From Gemmatimonadota bacterium (lineage in GTDB: Bacteria > Gemmatimonadota > Gemmatimonadetes > Gemmatimonadales > Gemmatimonadaceae), in contig JAZKBK010000004.1 of the NCBI GenBank assembly GCA_040388625.1, forward strand, positions 186,001 through 250,000: a stretch of 64,000 nucleotides of DNA. The letters are read 5' to 3'. The position numbers were made by a program, and so were the translations under genes. Within the stretch, counting starts at the first letter, position 1. Each line of letters begins with the position of its first letter. Positions 35,139 through 43,466 of this stretch are shown one piece after another. The notes below the pieces were generated by a model. The model was not told the origin of the DNA and did no database searches. It worked only from the letters and a program-made list of their open reading frames with translations.

Positions 35139-35501
35139 CTAGCCCAGCACTCGCTGCACGGCTTCGAGCACGCGGCTGGGCTGGAACGGCTTGACGACGA
35201 AGTCCTTCGCGCCAGCCTGGATCGCGTCGACCACGAGCGCCTGCTGTCCCATGGCGCTGCACATCACGACACGTGCTCGCGGATCGAACGCGGTGATCTC
35301 GCGCACCGCATCGATGCCGCCCATGTCGGGCATGACGATGTCCATGGTGACGAGATCGGGACGCAGCTCCTTGTACTTCGCGACCGCCTTGGTTCCGGTA
35401 TCGGCCTCGCCCACAATCGTGAAGCCGGCCTGCTGCAGTATGTCCGAAAGCATCGTGCGCATGAACACCGCGTCATCGCACACCAGAACCGTGTGGCTCA
35501 T
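35139..35501 (-). CDS. cheY: single-domain response regulator CheY
   Basis: The 120-aa receiver has acidic pair DD at residues 9-10, phosphoacceptor Asp54 in VTMDIVMPDMGG, Ser82 in MCSAMGQ and Lys104 in DFVVKPFQ. All catalytic residues of the receiver fold are present. It has no output domain, consistent with CheY diffusing to a motor or pilus. The ATG overlaps the cheW stop as ATGA. Confidence 0.95.
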   Translation of the reverse strand: MSHTVLVCDDAVFMRTMLSDILQQAGFTIVGEADTGTKAVAKYKELRPDLVTMDIVMPDMGGIDAVREITAFDPRARVVMCSAMGQQALVVDAIQAGAKDFVVKPFQPSRVLEAVQRVLG

Positions 35502-35932
35502 TCATCCTCCGAAATAGCGACGACGCGCATGGCAACGTCTCGCACGTCAAGTTCAGTGTAGCCTTCCTCGGGTCGCAACGCACGCACATCGGCGACCCGT
35601 TCCACGGCAAGTCCAACCCCGCGTACTCCGACATCGGCAATCAGCACCATGCGCAGCGGGACGCCGGCGTCGCCGGGATGCAGCACGGCGCCTGCGTTCA
35701 CGACGGTAACGATGCTGCCCCGGACGTTGATGAGACCGAGAACGGAATCGGGCGCGCCCGGCAGCCGCGTGACGCGACCGAGAGGAACGACCTCGCGCAC
35801 CGCTGATACCTGGCACGCGTACGCCCTGCCGGCAACCCGGAACACGAGCGAGCGGTCATCGATGCCCGGATCGAAGTCGGTCTCCGCGGTGAGCGAATGC
35901 TGCGCGTCAGACGGGGAAATTGTAGAAGCCAA
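35498..35932 (-). CDS. cheW: chemotaxis coupling protein CheW
   Basis: The 144-aa CheW domain protein couples receptors to CheA. After about 25 non-conserved residues it has LVFRVAGRAYACQVSAVREV, GLINVRGSIVTVVN and the late VERVADVRAL. The ATG lies inside the last codons of rluD, a 26-nt overlap, so the chemotaxis module is physically fused to the housekeeping operon upstream. Confidence 0.93.
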   Translation of the reverse strand: MASTISPSDAQHSLTAETDFDPGIDDRSLVFRVAGRAYACQVSAVREVVPLGRVTRLPGAPDSVLGLINVRGSIVTVVNAGAVLHPGDAGVPLRMVLIADVGVRGVGLAVERVADVRALRPEEGYTELDVRDVAMRVVAISEDE

Positions 35933-36893
35933 AGGTCGTCAAAGGATCGGGGTCAGCGTACAACTCGGGCGACTCGCCAAGGGCAGCGAGTGATCGGTGG
36001 AGATCGTCCGGCAGCGGCGAGCGAAAGTCCAACTGCTCACCGGAAACCGGATGATGGAACTGGAGCCATGCAGCGTGCAGAAAGTGTCGCTTCGCAGGAA
36101 GTGCCGCGAGACGCCGTCCACCACCGCCACCATACACGTCGTCACCCACAACCGGATGGCCGACTGACGAGAGATGCACCCTTATCTGATGCGTCCGCCC
36201 GGTGTAGAGGTGAGCCCGAAGCAGGTCGACACTGGCAAAGCGCGCAAGCCGGTGAAAATCCGTGCGTGCGTTCTTCCCTGTACTGACGATTGCCATACGC
36301 TTCCGGTCTCGCGGGTCGCGCGCGATTGGTTGGTCCACGGATAGAGTATCGGCAGCGAGATGGCCCCAGGCCATCACGGCATACCGCCGAATCACTCGCC
36401 TTGCAGCTATTGCCGCGCTGAGTCGCTGGTGTGCGATATCGCTCTTGGCGACGATGAGAAGACCGGATGTCTCCTTGTCCAGGCGATGGACCAGCCCCGC
36501 CCTGTCCGGGCCGCCGCCCTCGGCGAGCTCGCTGCCGCGGCCCATCAGCGCGTTTACGAGGGTTCCGGTCCAGTTGCCCGGGGCCGGGTGAACGACCATT
36601 CCGGCAGCCTTGTCGACTACCAGGAGGTCGGAGTCCTCGTACACGATCCTGAGCGGGATATCCTCGCCCTGGATGTCGCCCCTGGGCGAGGCCGGAGCCG
36701 GTGTCGCGATCTCGATCAGATCGTCGGCGGAGGCGCGATAGGAGGCACGCTCACGAGCCCCATTGACCGTTACGTGGCCGTTCGCGATGAGCGTGGCCGC
36801 AGCGGTTCTGGACTGGCTGAGTCTGGCGGCAACCAGCAGATCGAGGCGTGAGCCCGCTAGCTCGCCTGCCGCGAACGACTCAGACGTCGCCAG
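35907..36893 (-). CDS. rluD: RluD-family pseudouridine synthase with S4 domain, probable CTG start
   Basis: Large-subunit rRNA pseudouridine synthase. The catalytic domain has the Asp motif HRLDKETSGLLIVAKS and TGRTHQIRVHL. By hand translation I find an N-terminal S4 RNA-binding domain in the same frame (RLDLLVAARLSQSR, NGHVTVNGAR). It lies wholly upstream of the first GTG (36644). Between the in-frame TAG (36896-36894) and that GTG there is no ATG, GTG or TTG. CTG 36893, next to the TAG, is preceded by AAGGG at a 9-nt spacing. Starting there gives 328 aa, the normal family length. A start at 36644 would remove S4. It overlaps lspA by 14 nt. Confidence 0.87.
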   Translation of the reverse strand: MATSESFAAGELAGSRLDLLVAARLSQSRTAAATLIANGHVTVNGARERASYRASADDLIEIATPAPASPRGDIQGEDIPLRIVYEDSDLLVVDKAAGMVVHPAPGNWTGTLVNALMGRGSELAEGGGPDRAGLVHRLDKETSGLLIVAKSDIAHQRLSAAIAARRVIRRYAVMAWGHLAADTLSVDQPIARDPRDRKRMAIVSTGKNARTDFHRLARFASVDLLRAHLYTGRTHQIRVHLSSVGHPVVGDDVYGGGGGRRLAALPAKRHFLHAAWLQFHHPVSGEQLDFRSPLPDDLHRSLAALGESPELYADPDPLTTFGFYNFPV

Positions 36894-37419
36894 CGGCCGC
36901 TACCCTTGCCGCCTCGCGATCCTGCTGCAGAAAGACCCATCCAAGCAGTATTGCACCGACGGTCACAGCAGAATCGGCAACGTTGAACGTCCAGAACCGA
37001 TGGTCACCGAGCCCGACATCGATGAAATCGACGACACCGACCGACCAGCGAATTCGGTCGATGAGATTGCCGATCGCGCCAGCCGACACGAGCGCCACTG
37101 CGAGCACGCGCATGTAATCACCCTCGCGAGTCGAGCGATACAGTGACGCGAGCACGCCGAGGGCGACCAGGGTGAGGGCGGTGAATATCCAGCGCGACGC
37201 CGAGCCCAGATTGAAGCCGAATGCCGCGCCGGGATTGTAAGCCAGCGTGAACCGGACCACGTTTCCCACTATTTCATGCGGTGTATACGCCGGTGTGAGC
37301 GAATACACAGCCATCGCCTTGGATGTGACGTCGAGCGCCACCACGACGATGATGACGCACCAGAAAATCCAGGGGTTGGCGGCCCCTGGACGTACGTCGT
37401 CAGGCTGACCGTTTGGCAT
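36880..37419 (-). CDS. lspA: lipoprotein signal peptidase (signal peptidase II)
   Basis: LspA cleaves prolipoprotein signal peptides in the inner membrane. The 179-aa protein has four TM helices. The catalytic aspartates lie in GAIGNLIDRI and in FNVADSAVTVG. NPGAAFGF is also diagnostic. ATG 37419 overlaps dksA by 20 nt, with GAGGAAG just upstream. GTG 37428 is an alternative. It would process lipoproteins such as those at 5653, 53306 and 57572. Confidence 0.94.
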   Translation of the reverse strand: MPNGQPDDVRPGAANPWIFWCVIIVVVALDVTSKAMAVYSLTPAYTPHEIVGNVVRFTLAYNPGAAFGFNLGSASRWIFTALTLVALGVLASLYRSTREGDYMRVLAVALVSAGAIGNLIDRIRWSVGVVDFIDVGLGDHRFWTFNVADSAVTVGAILLGWVFLQQDREAARVAAAGDV

Positions 37420-37825
37420 CTTCCTCACGCTGTTTGCATTCGATGCAATAACGCGCATGCGGCAACGCGTCGAGGCGCTCGAACATGAGCGGAGCATGGC
37501 AGTTCATGCACTTGCCGTAATTGTCAGGGTCGCGGTACAGCCTGCGAAGCGCCTGATCTATGTGCCAGAGGAAACGACCTTCCTGGCTCGCGAAGAGGAA
37601 TGCCTTCTCGCGCTCCATGGCATCGGTGCCCTGATCAGCCATGTGAAATGAATACGCGCTTTCGCTGCCGCCGTCCTGGGCAGACACGTTGAAAGCGTCG
37701 CTGTAATTACCCAGTTCCTTGACGACCCTCGAGCGCTCCTCGAGCAACCTCTTTTCGAAGTGCTTCAGGAACTGCTCACGCGTCATCGTCTTGGGCTTCT
37801 TGGCCCGTGTGGCGCTCGGTGTCAT
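37400..37825 (-). CDS. DksA/TraR-family zinc-finger protein
   Basis: A transcription factor of the DksA/TraR class, which acts in the RNA polymerase secondary channel. The 141-aa protein has an N-terminal coiled coil (KHFEKRLLEERSRVVKEL). The C4 zinc finger CMNCHAPL...CIEC is at the C-terminus. The coiled-coil tip is not a clear DxxDxA, so true DksA function is uncertain. ATG 37825 overlaps the ileS stop as ATGA. The longer frame to 37954 is shadow. Confidence 0.88.
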   Translation of the reverse strand: MTPSATRAKKPKTMTREQFLKHFEKRLLEERSRVVKELGNYSDAFNVSAQDGGSESAYSFHMADQGTDAMEREKAFLFASQEGRFLWHIDQALRRLYRDPDNYGKCMNCHAPLMFERLDALPHARYCIECKQREEDAKRSA

Positions 37826-40800
37826 AGTGATCCAATCCTGGTTAATGTGACGTCGGCGGCAAGCCCGTCGAGGTCGAGATGGTACGCCGGATGCGTCCCG
37901 TCGAGCAGCGGAACAGAATGTAACTCCGGGGCGAGAACCTCCGCGGAAATCCAATCGCGGTGCGCGGCCACCGCTTCTGTGAACTCGGCGTCGCCAGCGA
38001 CCGTCAGAACGATCCTGTCGCTCACGGCGAAGTCCAGTTCCTTACGCAACCGCTGTACCCGATTCACGAGTTCGCGAGAGATGCCCTCGCGACGCAGCTC
38101 GGGCGTAACGGTTGGATCGATCGCCGCGACGTAGCCGTCGCCGTACTTGACGATGAGATCGCCGCTGGCCCGCCGGACGATCGTTACGTCTTCCATGGCA
38201 AGCTCGTGGGCCTGCGTCGCGGTGGCGATCGTTACTGCCGCGCCATGCTCGAACGCGGTGAGCGTGTCGGACCCGAGCGCTGCGACGAGCGCGGCAGCCT
38301 CGGGCGTTTCCTTTGCGAATTTCTTACCCAGCGTGCGGAAGTTTGGCTTCGCTTCCAGCGTTACGAAGTCGTCCGCAGAGGATGCGAAATCGACGCGCTT
38401 GACGTTGAGCTCGGACGCGATGAGTGGCACCAGACTGCGCAGAACGTCATCGGCGGCGTGAGTCGAAACCACGCAAAGCACGGACGCCAGGGGTTGCCGG
38501 ACCTTGATGCTGACTTCCTCGCGCGCCGCGCGGCCGAGTGTCGCTAAAGCGCGCACGTCGGCCATGGCGCGCTCGAGGCCGGCATCGATGCGCGTGGGCT
38601 CGGGGCGTACGTACGGAGCAACATGCACAGACTCACCCGTCAACTCCTGGTGAATCCAATCGCTGACGAACGGCGCGAATGGCGCCAGCAATCGGCAGGT
38701 GACGGTGAGTATCTCATGCAGCGTCGCGAATGCGGCGCGGTTGTCACTCGTATCGACATCGTAGAAGCGGTGACGATTCAGCCTGACGTACCAGTTGGAG
38801 ACGTCGTCCATGAAGAAATCCATGACAGCGTTCACCGCATGGGTCGCCTGATACTCACGAAGCAGCTGATCGCAGCGCTGCTCGACGTTCGACAGCCGCG
38901 AAAGCACCCAGCGATCGATCGGCTGCCGATCGTCCGGTGCGGGATCATCGAGCGATGGCGACCAGCCGAAATTGGCGTAGGTCGCGAATATCCCGCTGTA
39001 CACGTTCTTGAGCGTGAGCAGGAAGCGGCCGATCGTCTCGCGGATCAATGATTCGTCAAACCGGCGCGGCAGCCACACCTGGCTCGATGCGACGAGGAAC
39101 ATTCGCACCGCGTCGGCTCCGTGCGTCTCCAGAACCTTCCATGGCTCGACGGCGTTGCCGCGACTCTTGGACATCTTGACTCCGTCCTTGTCGAGGACGA
39201 GGTCGTTCACGACGACGCTCCGGTACGGCGCGGCATTGCCGGCAGTGTCGCTGAGCGAGCTGCCAAGCCCGGTCGCAATCGCCAGAAGCGAATAGAACCA
39301 ACCGCGCGTCTGATCCACACCTTCGGCGATCAGATCGGCGGGATAGTGACGTGCAAACGTGTCGCGTCGCTCGAATGGATAGTGCCATTGCGCGAACGGC
39401 ATCGAGCCGGAATCGAACCACGTGTCGATGACTTCCGGCACGCGCCGCATCGTGCCGTGCCCCGACGGCGCGGGCCACGTGTAGTGATCGATGAACGGCT
39501 TGTGCGGATCGAAGCCGCCCGGCAGCGCGTGACCGACGCGCGCCGCGAGATCGGCGTAGCTGCCGATGACCTCGACCTCGTCCGGATCCGCGTCGTTCAC
39601 CCACACGGGAAGCGGCGTGCCCCAGTATCTGTCGCGCGATATCGCCCAGTCGATGTTGTTCTCCAGCCATTCGCCAAAGCGACCCGAGCCAACTTCGGGC
39701 GGATGCCAGTCGACCGAGGCGTTGCGTCGCAGCATGTCGTCCTTGAAACCGGTCGTGCGTACGAACCACGACGTGCGTGCGTAATACAGCAACGGCGTAT
39801 CGCAGCGCCAGCAGTGCGGATAACTGTGCTCGTACTGCTGCACCTTCCACAGAGTGCCACGCCGCTTGAGCTCCTCGATGATGACCTTGTCGGCATCCTT
39901 GACCCACATGCCACCAACCAGCGGCAAGGTGTCGGGAAACCGTCCGCGCGCATCGACCGGCTGCAGGAAAGCGAGTCCGTGTCGCTTGCCCGCGGCGTAA
40001 TCGTCCGCGCCAAAAGCGGGCGCCATGTGCACGATGCCAGATCCATCCTCGGCCGTGACGAACGACTCACCGACGATTATCTCGTGCGCGCCGCTGCTCA
40101 TCGCAACCCAATCGAGCGTGCGATGATAGCGGAGACCGACGAGCTCGGTGCCGGCGAATCTGGAGATCTCCTTCCAGCGATCGGCGTGATCGTCACCCAG
40201 CAGCGCATCGACGCGAGCTTCCGCGAGTATGAGCGACCCCTCGCCTTCCTTGCCGATGCGTACCAGCTCGACGTACTGGAGCGTCGGATTCACGGCGAGC
40301 GCGACGTTGGAAACGAGCGTCCAGGGAGTGGTCGTCCAGACGAGGATTCTGCGCGGAGCCGCCGAAGATCCCTGCAATGTCAGCGCGACATACGCACTCG
40401 GATCCTTCACGGTCTTGTAGCCCTGCGCAACCTCGTGCGAGGACAGTGCAGTTCCGCAACGCGGGCAGTACGGCAGAATCTTGTGGCCGCGGTACAGCAG
40501 CTCGCGATCGAACAGCGTCTTCAACGCCCACCAGACGCTCTCGACGTAGCTGTTCGTGTAAGTGACGTAGGGATCGTCGTAATCCAGCCAGTAACCGATG
40601 CGCTCGCTGAGACGCTTCCAGTCCTCGCCGTATTTGAAAACGCTTTCCTTGCAGAGGGCATTGAACTTCTCGACACCGATGCGCTCGATCTCCTGCTTGC
40701 CGGAGATCCCGAGCTGCTTCTCGACTTCGATCTCCACCGGCAGTCCGTGCGTGTCCCAGCCCGCCTTTCGCGTGACATGAAAGCCCGACATGGAGCGATG

Positions 40801-41016
40801 ACGGCAGAAGAGATCCTTGACCGTTCGCGCGAAGACGTGGTGAATTCCGGGACGTCCGTTGGCGGTCGGCGGTCCCTCGAAGAAGACGAACTCGGGGCGG
40901 CCGGCGCTGTCGCGCTGAATACGCCTGAACAATTCTTCTTCGGACCAGCGCGCGAGGACTTCCTGCTCCAACCCATCCGCTGCGCGGTCAGCCGGCAATA
41001 ACCGATAACGCGCCAC
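37822..41016 (-). CDS. ileS: isoleucyl-tRNA synthetase, type 2 (eukaryote-like)
   Basis: This class I synthetase has 1064 aa. The HIGH-equivalent is GRPGIHHVFARTVKDLF and the KMSKS loop is VKMSKSRGN. The CP1 editing domain lies between. VWFDSGSMPFAQWHYPFE-type and EGVDQTRGWFYSLL segments, the length and the lack of a C-terminal zinc ribbon mark the type 2 form, found in eukaryotes and some bacteria. Type 2 enzymes are generally insensitive to mupirocin (family knowledge). GTG 41016 has AGGAGG 8 nt upstream and is preferred over TTG 41040. It lies 28 nt after divIVA. Confidence 0.94.
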   Translation of the reverse strand: MARYRLLPADRAADGLEQEVLARWSEEELFRRIQRDSAGRPEFVFFEGPPTANGRPGIHHVFARTVKDLFCRHRSMSGFHVTRKAGWDTHGLPVEIEVEKQLGISGKQEIERIGVEKFNALCKESVFKYGEDWKRLSERIGYWLDYDDPYVTYTNSYVESVWWALKTLFDRELLYRGHKILPYCPRCGTALSSHEVAQGYKTVKDPSAYVALTLQGSSAAPRRILVWTTTPWTLVSNVALAVNPTLQYVELVRIGKEGEGSLILAEARVDALLGDDHADRWKEISRFAGTELVGLRYHRTLDWVAMSSGAHEIIVGESFVTAEDGSGIVHMAPAFGADDYAAGKRHGLAFLQPVDARGRFPDTLPLVGGMWVKDADKVIIEELKRRGTLWKVQQYEHSYPHCWRCDTPLLYYARTSWFVRTTGFKDDMLRRNASVDWHPPEVGSGRFGEWLENNIDWAISRDRYWGTPLPVWVNDADPDEVEVIGSYADLAARVGHALPGGFDPHKPFIDHYTWPAPSGHGTMRRVPEVIDTWFDSGSMPFAQWHYPFERRDTFARHYPADLIAEGVDQTRGWFYSLLAIATGLGSSLSDTAGNAAPYRSVVVNDLVLDKDGVKMSKSRGNAVEPWKVLETHGADAVRMFLVASSQVWLPRRFDESLIRETIGRFLLTLKNVYSGIFATYANFGWSPSLDDPAPDDRQPIDRWVLSRLSNVEQRCDQLLREYQATHAVNAVMDFFMDDVSNWYVRLNRHRFYDVDTSDNRAAFATLHEILTVTCRLLAPFAPFVSDWIHQELTGESVHVAPYVRPEPTRIDAGLERAMADVRALATLGRAAREEVSIKVRQPLASVLCVVSTHAADDVLRSLVPLIASELNVKRVDFASSADDFVTLEAKPNFRTLGKKFAKETPEAAALVAALGSDTLTAFEHGAAVTIATATQAHELAMEDVTIVRRASGDLIVKYGDGYVAAIDPTVTPELRREGISRELVNRVQRLRKELDFAVSDRIVLTVAGDAEFTEAVAAHRDWISAEVLAPELHSVPLLDGTHPAYHLDLDGLAADVTLTRIGSL

Positions 41017-41044
41017 TACAGGCGCCTCCTGTGCTCCCAAAACT

Positions 41045-41527
41045 CTACTCCCCTGTGCCGGGAACCGGACGTTCCGCTGCGTCTATTTCCGACAGGTGGC
41101 GCGTGATCAACGTGCGCATCTGCGACAGATAACTGCGTCGCGCGCGCTCAAGCGCCGCGAGCTCATCCTGTACTCGCCGCACTTCCGCACGGACCTCGTC
41201 GAGGAGGCGCTCGCCCTCGCCCTGCGCCTCTCTCACGATGAGCATCGCCTCGCGCTCCGCCTGCTCCTTGGTTTCCTGGCGAAGCTGCTGCGCCGAAACG
41301 AGAGCGTCATTGAGTGCGCGATCGCGCTCACGGAATGCGCGCAGCTGCTCGTGGAACGAGCGCGCCTTCTGGTCCAGGTCCTGATTGATGCGCGTGAGCC
41401 GCTCCATCTCATCCGCGACCTGATCACGGAACTGGTCGACGCGCGCAGGATCGTACCCGCGCAGCGCGCGTCCGAAATCAAAGCGCCGGACATCGAGTGG
41501 CGTCAGATGGAATGCTTCATCAATCAT
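41045..41527 (-). CDS. divIVA: DivIVA-domain coiled-coil protein
   Basis: The 160-aa protein has the DivIVA N-terminal signature LTPLDVRRFDFGRALRGYD, which inserts in curved membrane. A long Glu/Arg/Gln-rich coiled coil follows (about residues 30-140). DivIVA recruits division or polar-growth factors, mostly in Gram-positives; family members (for example GpsB- and Wag31-like) also occur in Gemmatimonadota and myxobacteria. The ATG overlaps the yggS stop (ATGA), the same yggS-divIVA order known in Firmicutes and Actinobacteria. Confidence 0.92.
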   Translation of the reverse strand: MIDEAFHLTPLDVRRFDFGRALRGYDPARVDQFRDQVADEMERLTRINQDLDQKARSFHEQLRAFRERDRALNDALVSAQQLRQETKEQAEREAMLIVREAQGEGERLLDEVRAEVRRVQDELAALERARRSYLSQMRTLITRHLSEIDAAERPVPGTGE

Positions 41528-42213
41528 AGATCGCGAGCTCCAAAGAGAGCGGTGCCGAGCCGGACCAGCGTGGCCCCTTCCTCGGCAGCTATCTCATAGT
41601 CGTTAGACATCCCCATCGACAGCTCGGTAGCCGGATGACCCGCGTCCGCCAGAACCTGACGAGCGTGCCGTGCTCCAGCGAACGTCTGTCGCAACACAAG
41701 CTCGGATGCATCCAACGGAGCCATCGTCATCGCACCGACGACGCGAATACCCGGCATGCCCGTCAAACGATCCGCTTCCGCACGCAACTCCTCGGGCGAG
41801 AATCCGCCCTTGCTGGCCTCGCCCGATGCGTTGACCTGAATCAACGCGTCGACCGCGCGCTTCCGCTTCAATCCAAAGTCGCAAACCGCGTCGGCGAGCC
41901 GCCTGCTGTCGAGCGAATGCAGCAACGCGAAGTGCTCCAGCTCGTGGACCTTGTTTCGCTGCAGATGGCCAATCAGATGCCACACAACGGGCACATCCAC
42001 CTGCGCCATCTTCTGCAACGCTTCCTGAATTCTGTTCTCGCCACAGTCGGGGACGCCTGCCTCCCACGCCTCGACGGCGGCCTCGGGACCGTGTGTCTTG
42101 GTCACGGCAACGAGCTTGACGTTCTGCCCGTGTCCTCCCCGTGCGGCCGCTGCCGCCAGGAGTCCACGGATCTCCGCGACCCTCTCGGGGAGATTCGGAA
42201 AATGCATAGCCAT
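41524..42213 (-). CDS. yggS: YggS/PROSC-family PLP homeostasis protein
   Basis: A single-domain TIM barrel that binds PLP and buffers its level. The 229-aa protein carries the PLP lysine in LVAVTKTHGPE, then GENRIQEAL, WHLIGHLQRNK and LSMGMSNDYEIA, all family signatures. ATG 42213 or 42207 (MAMHFP) gives the normal length. Neither has a clear Shine-Dalgarno. The longer frame to 42324 would run into the divergent promoter region. It is the first gene of the operon leading through divIVA, ileS and lspA to the chemotaxis genes. Confidence 0.93.
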   Translation of the reverse strand: MAMHFPNLPERVAEIRGLLAAAAARGGHGQNVKLVAVTKTHGPEAAVEAWEAGVPDCGENRIQEALQKMAQVDVPVVWHLIGHLQRNKVHELEHFALLHSLDSRRLADAVCDFGLKRKRAVDALIQVNASGEASKGGFSPEELRAEADRLTGMPGIRVVGAMTMAPLDASELVLRQTFAGARHARQVLADAGHPATELSMGMSNDYEIAAEEGATLVRLGTALFGARDL

Positions 42214-42349
42214 GAAATTTAACCACGGCGTGGTGCCGAATGCCTGTGGCGGCGCGCAACCTGCGGTCAGGCGGCACGAGGGATGACCTGTCACCCACCG
42301 GCCGTGCTGGCTGGCCTCGGCCACGCGCCCCCCCCTTCAACTTGCGCCC

Positions 42350-42367
42350 GAAAGGATATATCTTTCC
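42350..42367 (+). promoter_or_regulatory. candidate operator upstream of arsR-methyltransferase gene
   Basis: GAAAGGATATATCTTTCC is a near-perfect inverted repeat centred on GATATATC, ending 6 nt before the arsR-type ATG. Placed over the likely -10/leader, it suits autorepression by the ArsR-type product. GGATATATCC recurs after ahcY (45001-45010). Confidence 0.45.
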
Positions 42368-42373
42368 ATCCGG

Positions 42374-43459
42374 ATGAACGGATCAATGCCCACCATCTTC
42401 GACCGGCTCACGGCGCTCTCGGATCCCACCCGGAGCAGGCTGTTGGCGCTGCTCGACCGGCACGAGCTCACAGTCACGGAGCTCTGTGCGGTCACGCAGC
42501 TTCCGCAGTCCACAGTAAGCCGGCACCTCAAGGTCCTCGGCGACGGCGGATGGGTCACGTCCCGGGCCGACGGCACCAGCCGGCGCTACCGGGCCATGGC
42601 CGACCGCCTGGATTCCGCAGGCCGGAGACTGTGGACGCTCGTGCGCGAGCAGGTGAGCGCGGCACCGTCGGCCCAGAACGACACGCAACGGCTGCGCTCC
42701 GTGCTGGCTGAACGCCGGAGTGCATCGCAGGAGTTCTTCTCGACCGCTGCCGGCCAGTGGGACAGGCTTCGCGGCGATCTGTTCGGAACGCGTGCGGATC
42801 TCGTGGGACTGCTCGGGCTGCTGGACGAAAGCTGGTTTGTCGCCGACCTCGGCTGCGGCACCGGTCAGGTCTCGGAGCTGCTGGCACCGTTCGTCGCACA
42901 GGTAATAGCGGTTGACGAGTCGCCGGCGATGCTCAGTGCAGCGCGCAAACGGCTCAAGGGGTACGACAATGTCTCACTCCGCGAAGGCGACCTCGGCGCA
43001 CTACCGATAGACGACGAGTCGCTCGACGCCGCGCTGATCTTTCTGGTGCTCCACTACACTGCCGACCCTGCGGAAGTACTCACCGAAGTATGCAGAGTCC
43101 TCAAGCCGGAAGGACGCGTGCTCGTGGTGGACATGATGCCGCACGAGCGCTCGGAGTTTCGCAACATCATGGGACACGTATGGCAGGGTTTCGGCGCGGA
43201 TGAACTGTCGCGCTGGGCCGAGCAGGCAGGACTGTACGACCTGCGCTACCATCCGCTGCCAGCAGATCCGGTAGCAAAGGGACCGACGCTATTCGCTGCG
43301 TCAGCGCGCCGTCCGTTGCGCGCAAAAGCGATCAGTGCAGCGAGCGACACGTCGTCGCAGCGCATTTCGACGAAGCCGGTTGCGGCCGCTTCAGCAACAA
43401 CTTCGCGTTCCACAAAACCGAAAGCCGGTGCACGCGCTGGCGATTCACAACTGACCTGA
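42374..43459 (+). CDS. ArsR-type regulator fused to SAM-dependent methyltransferase
   Basis: The 361-aa protein has an N-terminal winged helix (about residues 5-85, [24 protein letters not shown]). A class I methyltransferase domain follows, with motif [16 protein letters not shown] and [11 protein letters not shown]. The C-terminal 50 residues are Ala/Ser/Thr-rich. No Cys metal-binding pair is seen in the winged helix. It lies 7 nt before ahcY. ArsR-type regulators called SahR control SAH/methionine-cycle genes in Proteobacteria, some with a methyltransferase-like domain. By context this may sense SAM or SAH. The start could be ATG 42374 or 42386. Confidence 0.88.
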   Translation: MNGSMPTIFDRLTALSDPTRSRLLALLDRHELTVTELCAVTQLPQSTVSRHLKVLGDGGWVTSRADGTSRRYRAMADRLDSAGRRLWTLVREQVSAAPSAQNDTQRLRSVLAERRSASQEFFSTAAGQWDRLRGDLFGTRADLVGLLGLLDESWFVADLGCGTGQVSELLAPFVAQVIAVDESPAMLSAARKRLKGYDNVSLREGDLGALPIDDESLDAALIFLVLHYTADPAEVLTEVCRVLKPEGRVLVVDMMPHERSEFRNIMGHVWQGFGADELSRWAEQAGLYDLRYHPLPADPVAKGPTLFAASARRPLRAKAISAASDTSSQRISTKPVAAASATTSRSTKPKAGARAGDSQLT

Positions 43460-43466
43460 GACACCA

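Noticed and set aside
35116..35262. N-terminal extension of cheA
   Set aside because: It overlaps cheY with Arg-rich shadow residues; the Hpt domain starts after GTG 35115.
39121..41001. 626-aa plus-strand frame opposite ileS
   Set aside because: Antisense shadow of ileS without recognisable domains or a start site.
42213..42324. YggS start at 42324
   Set aside because: Adds 37 residues without similarity and runs through the divergent control region.
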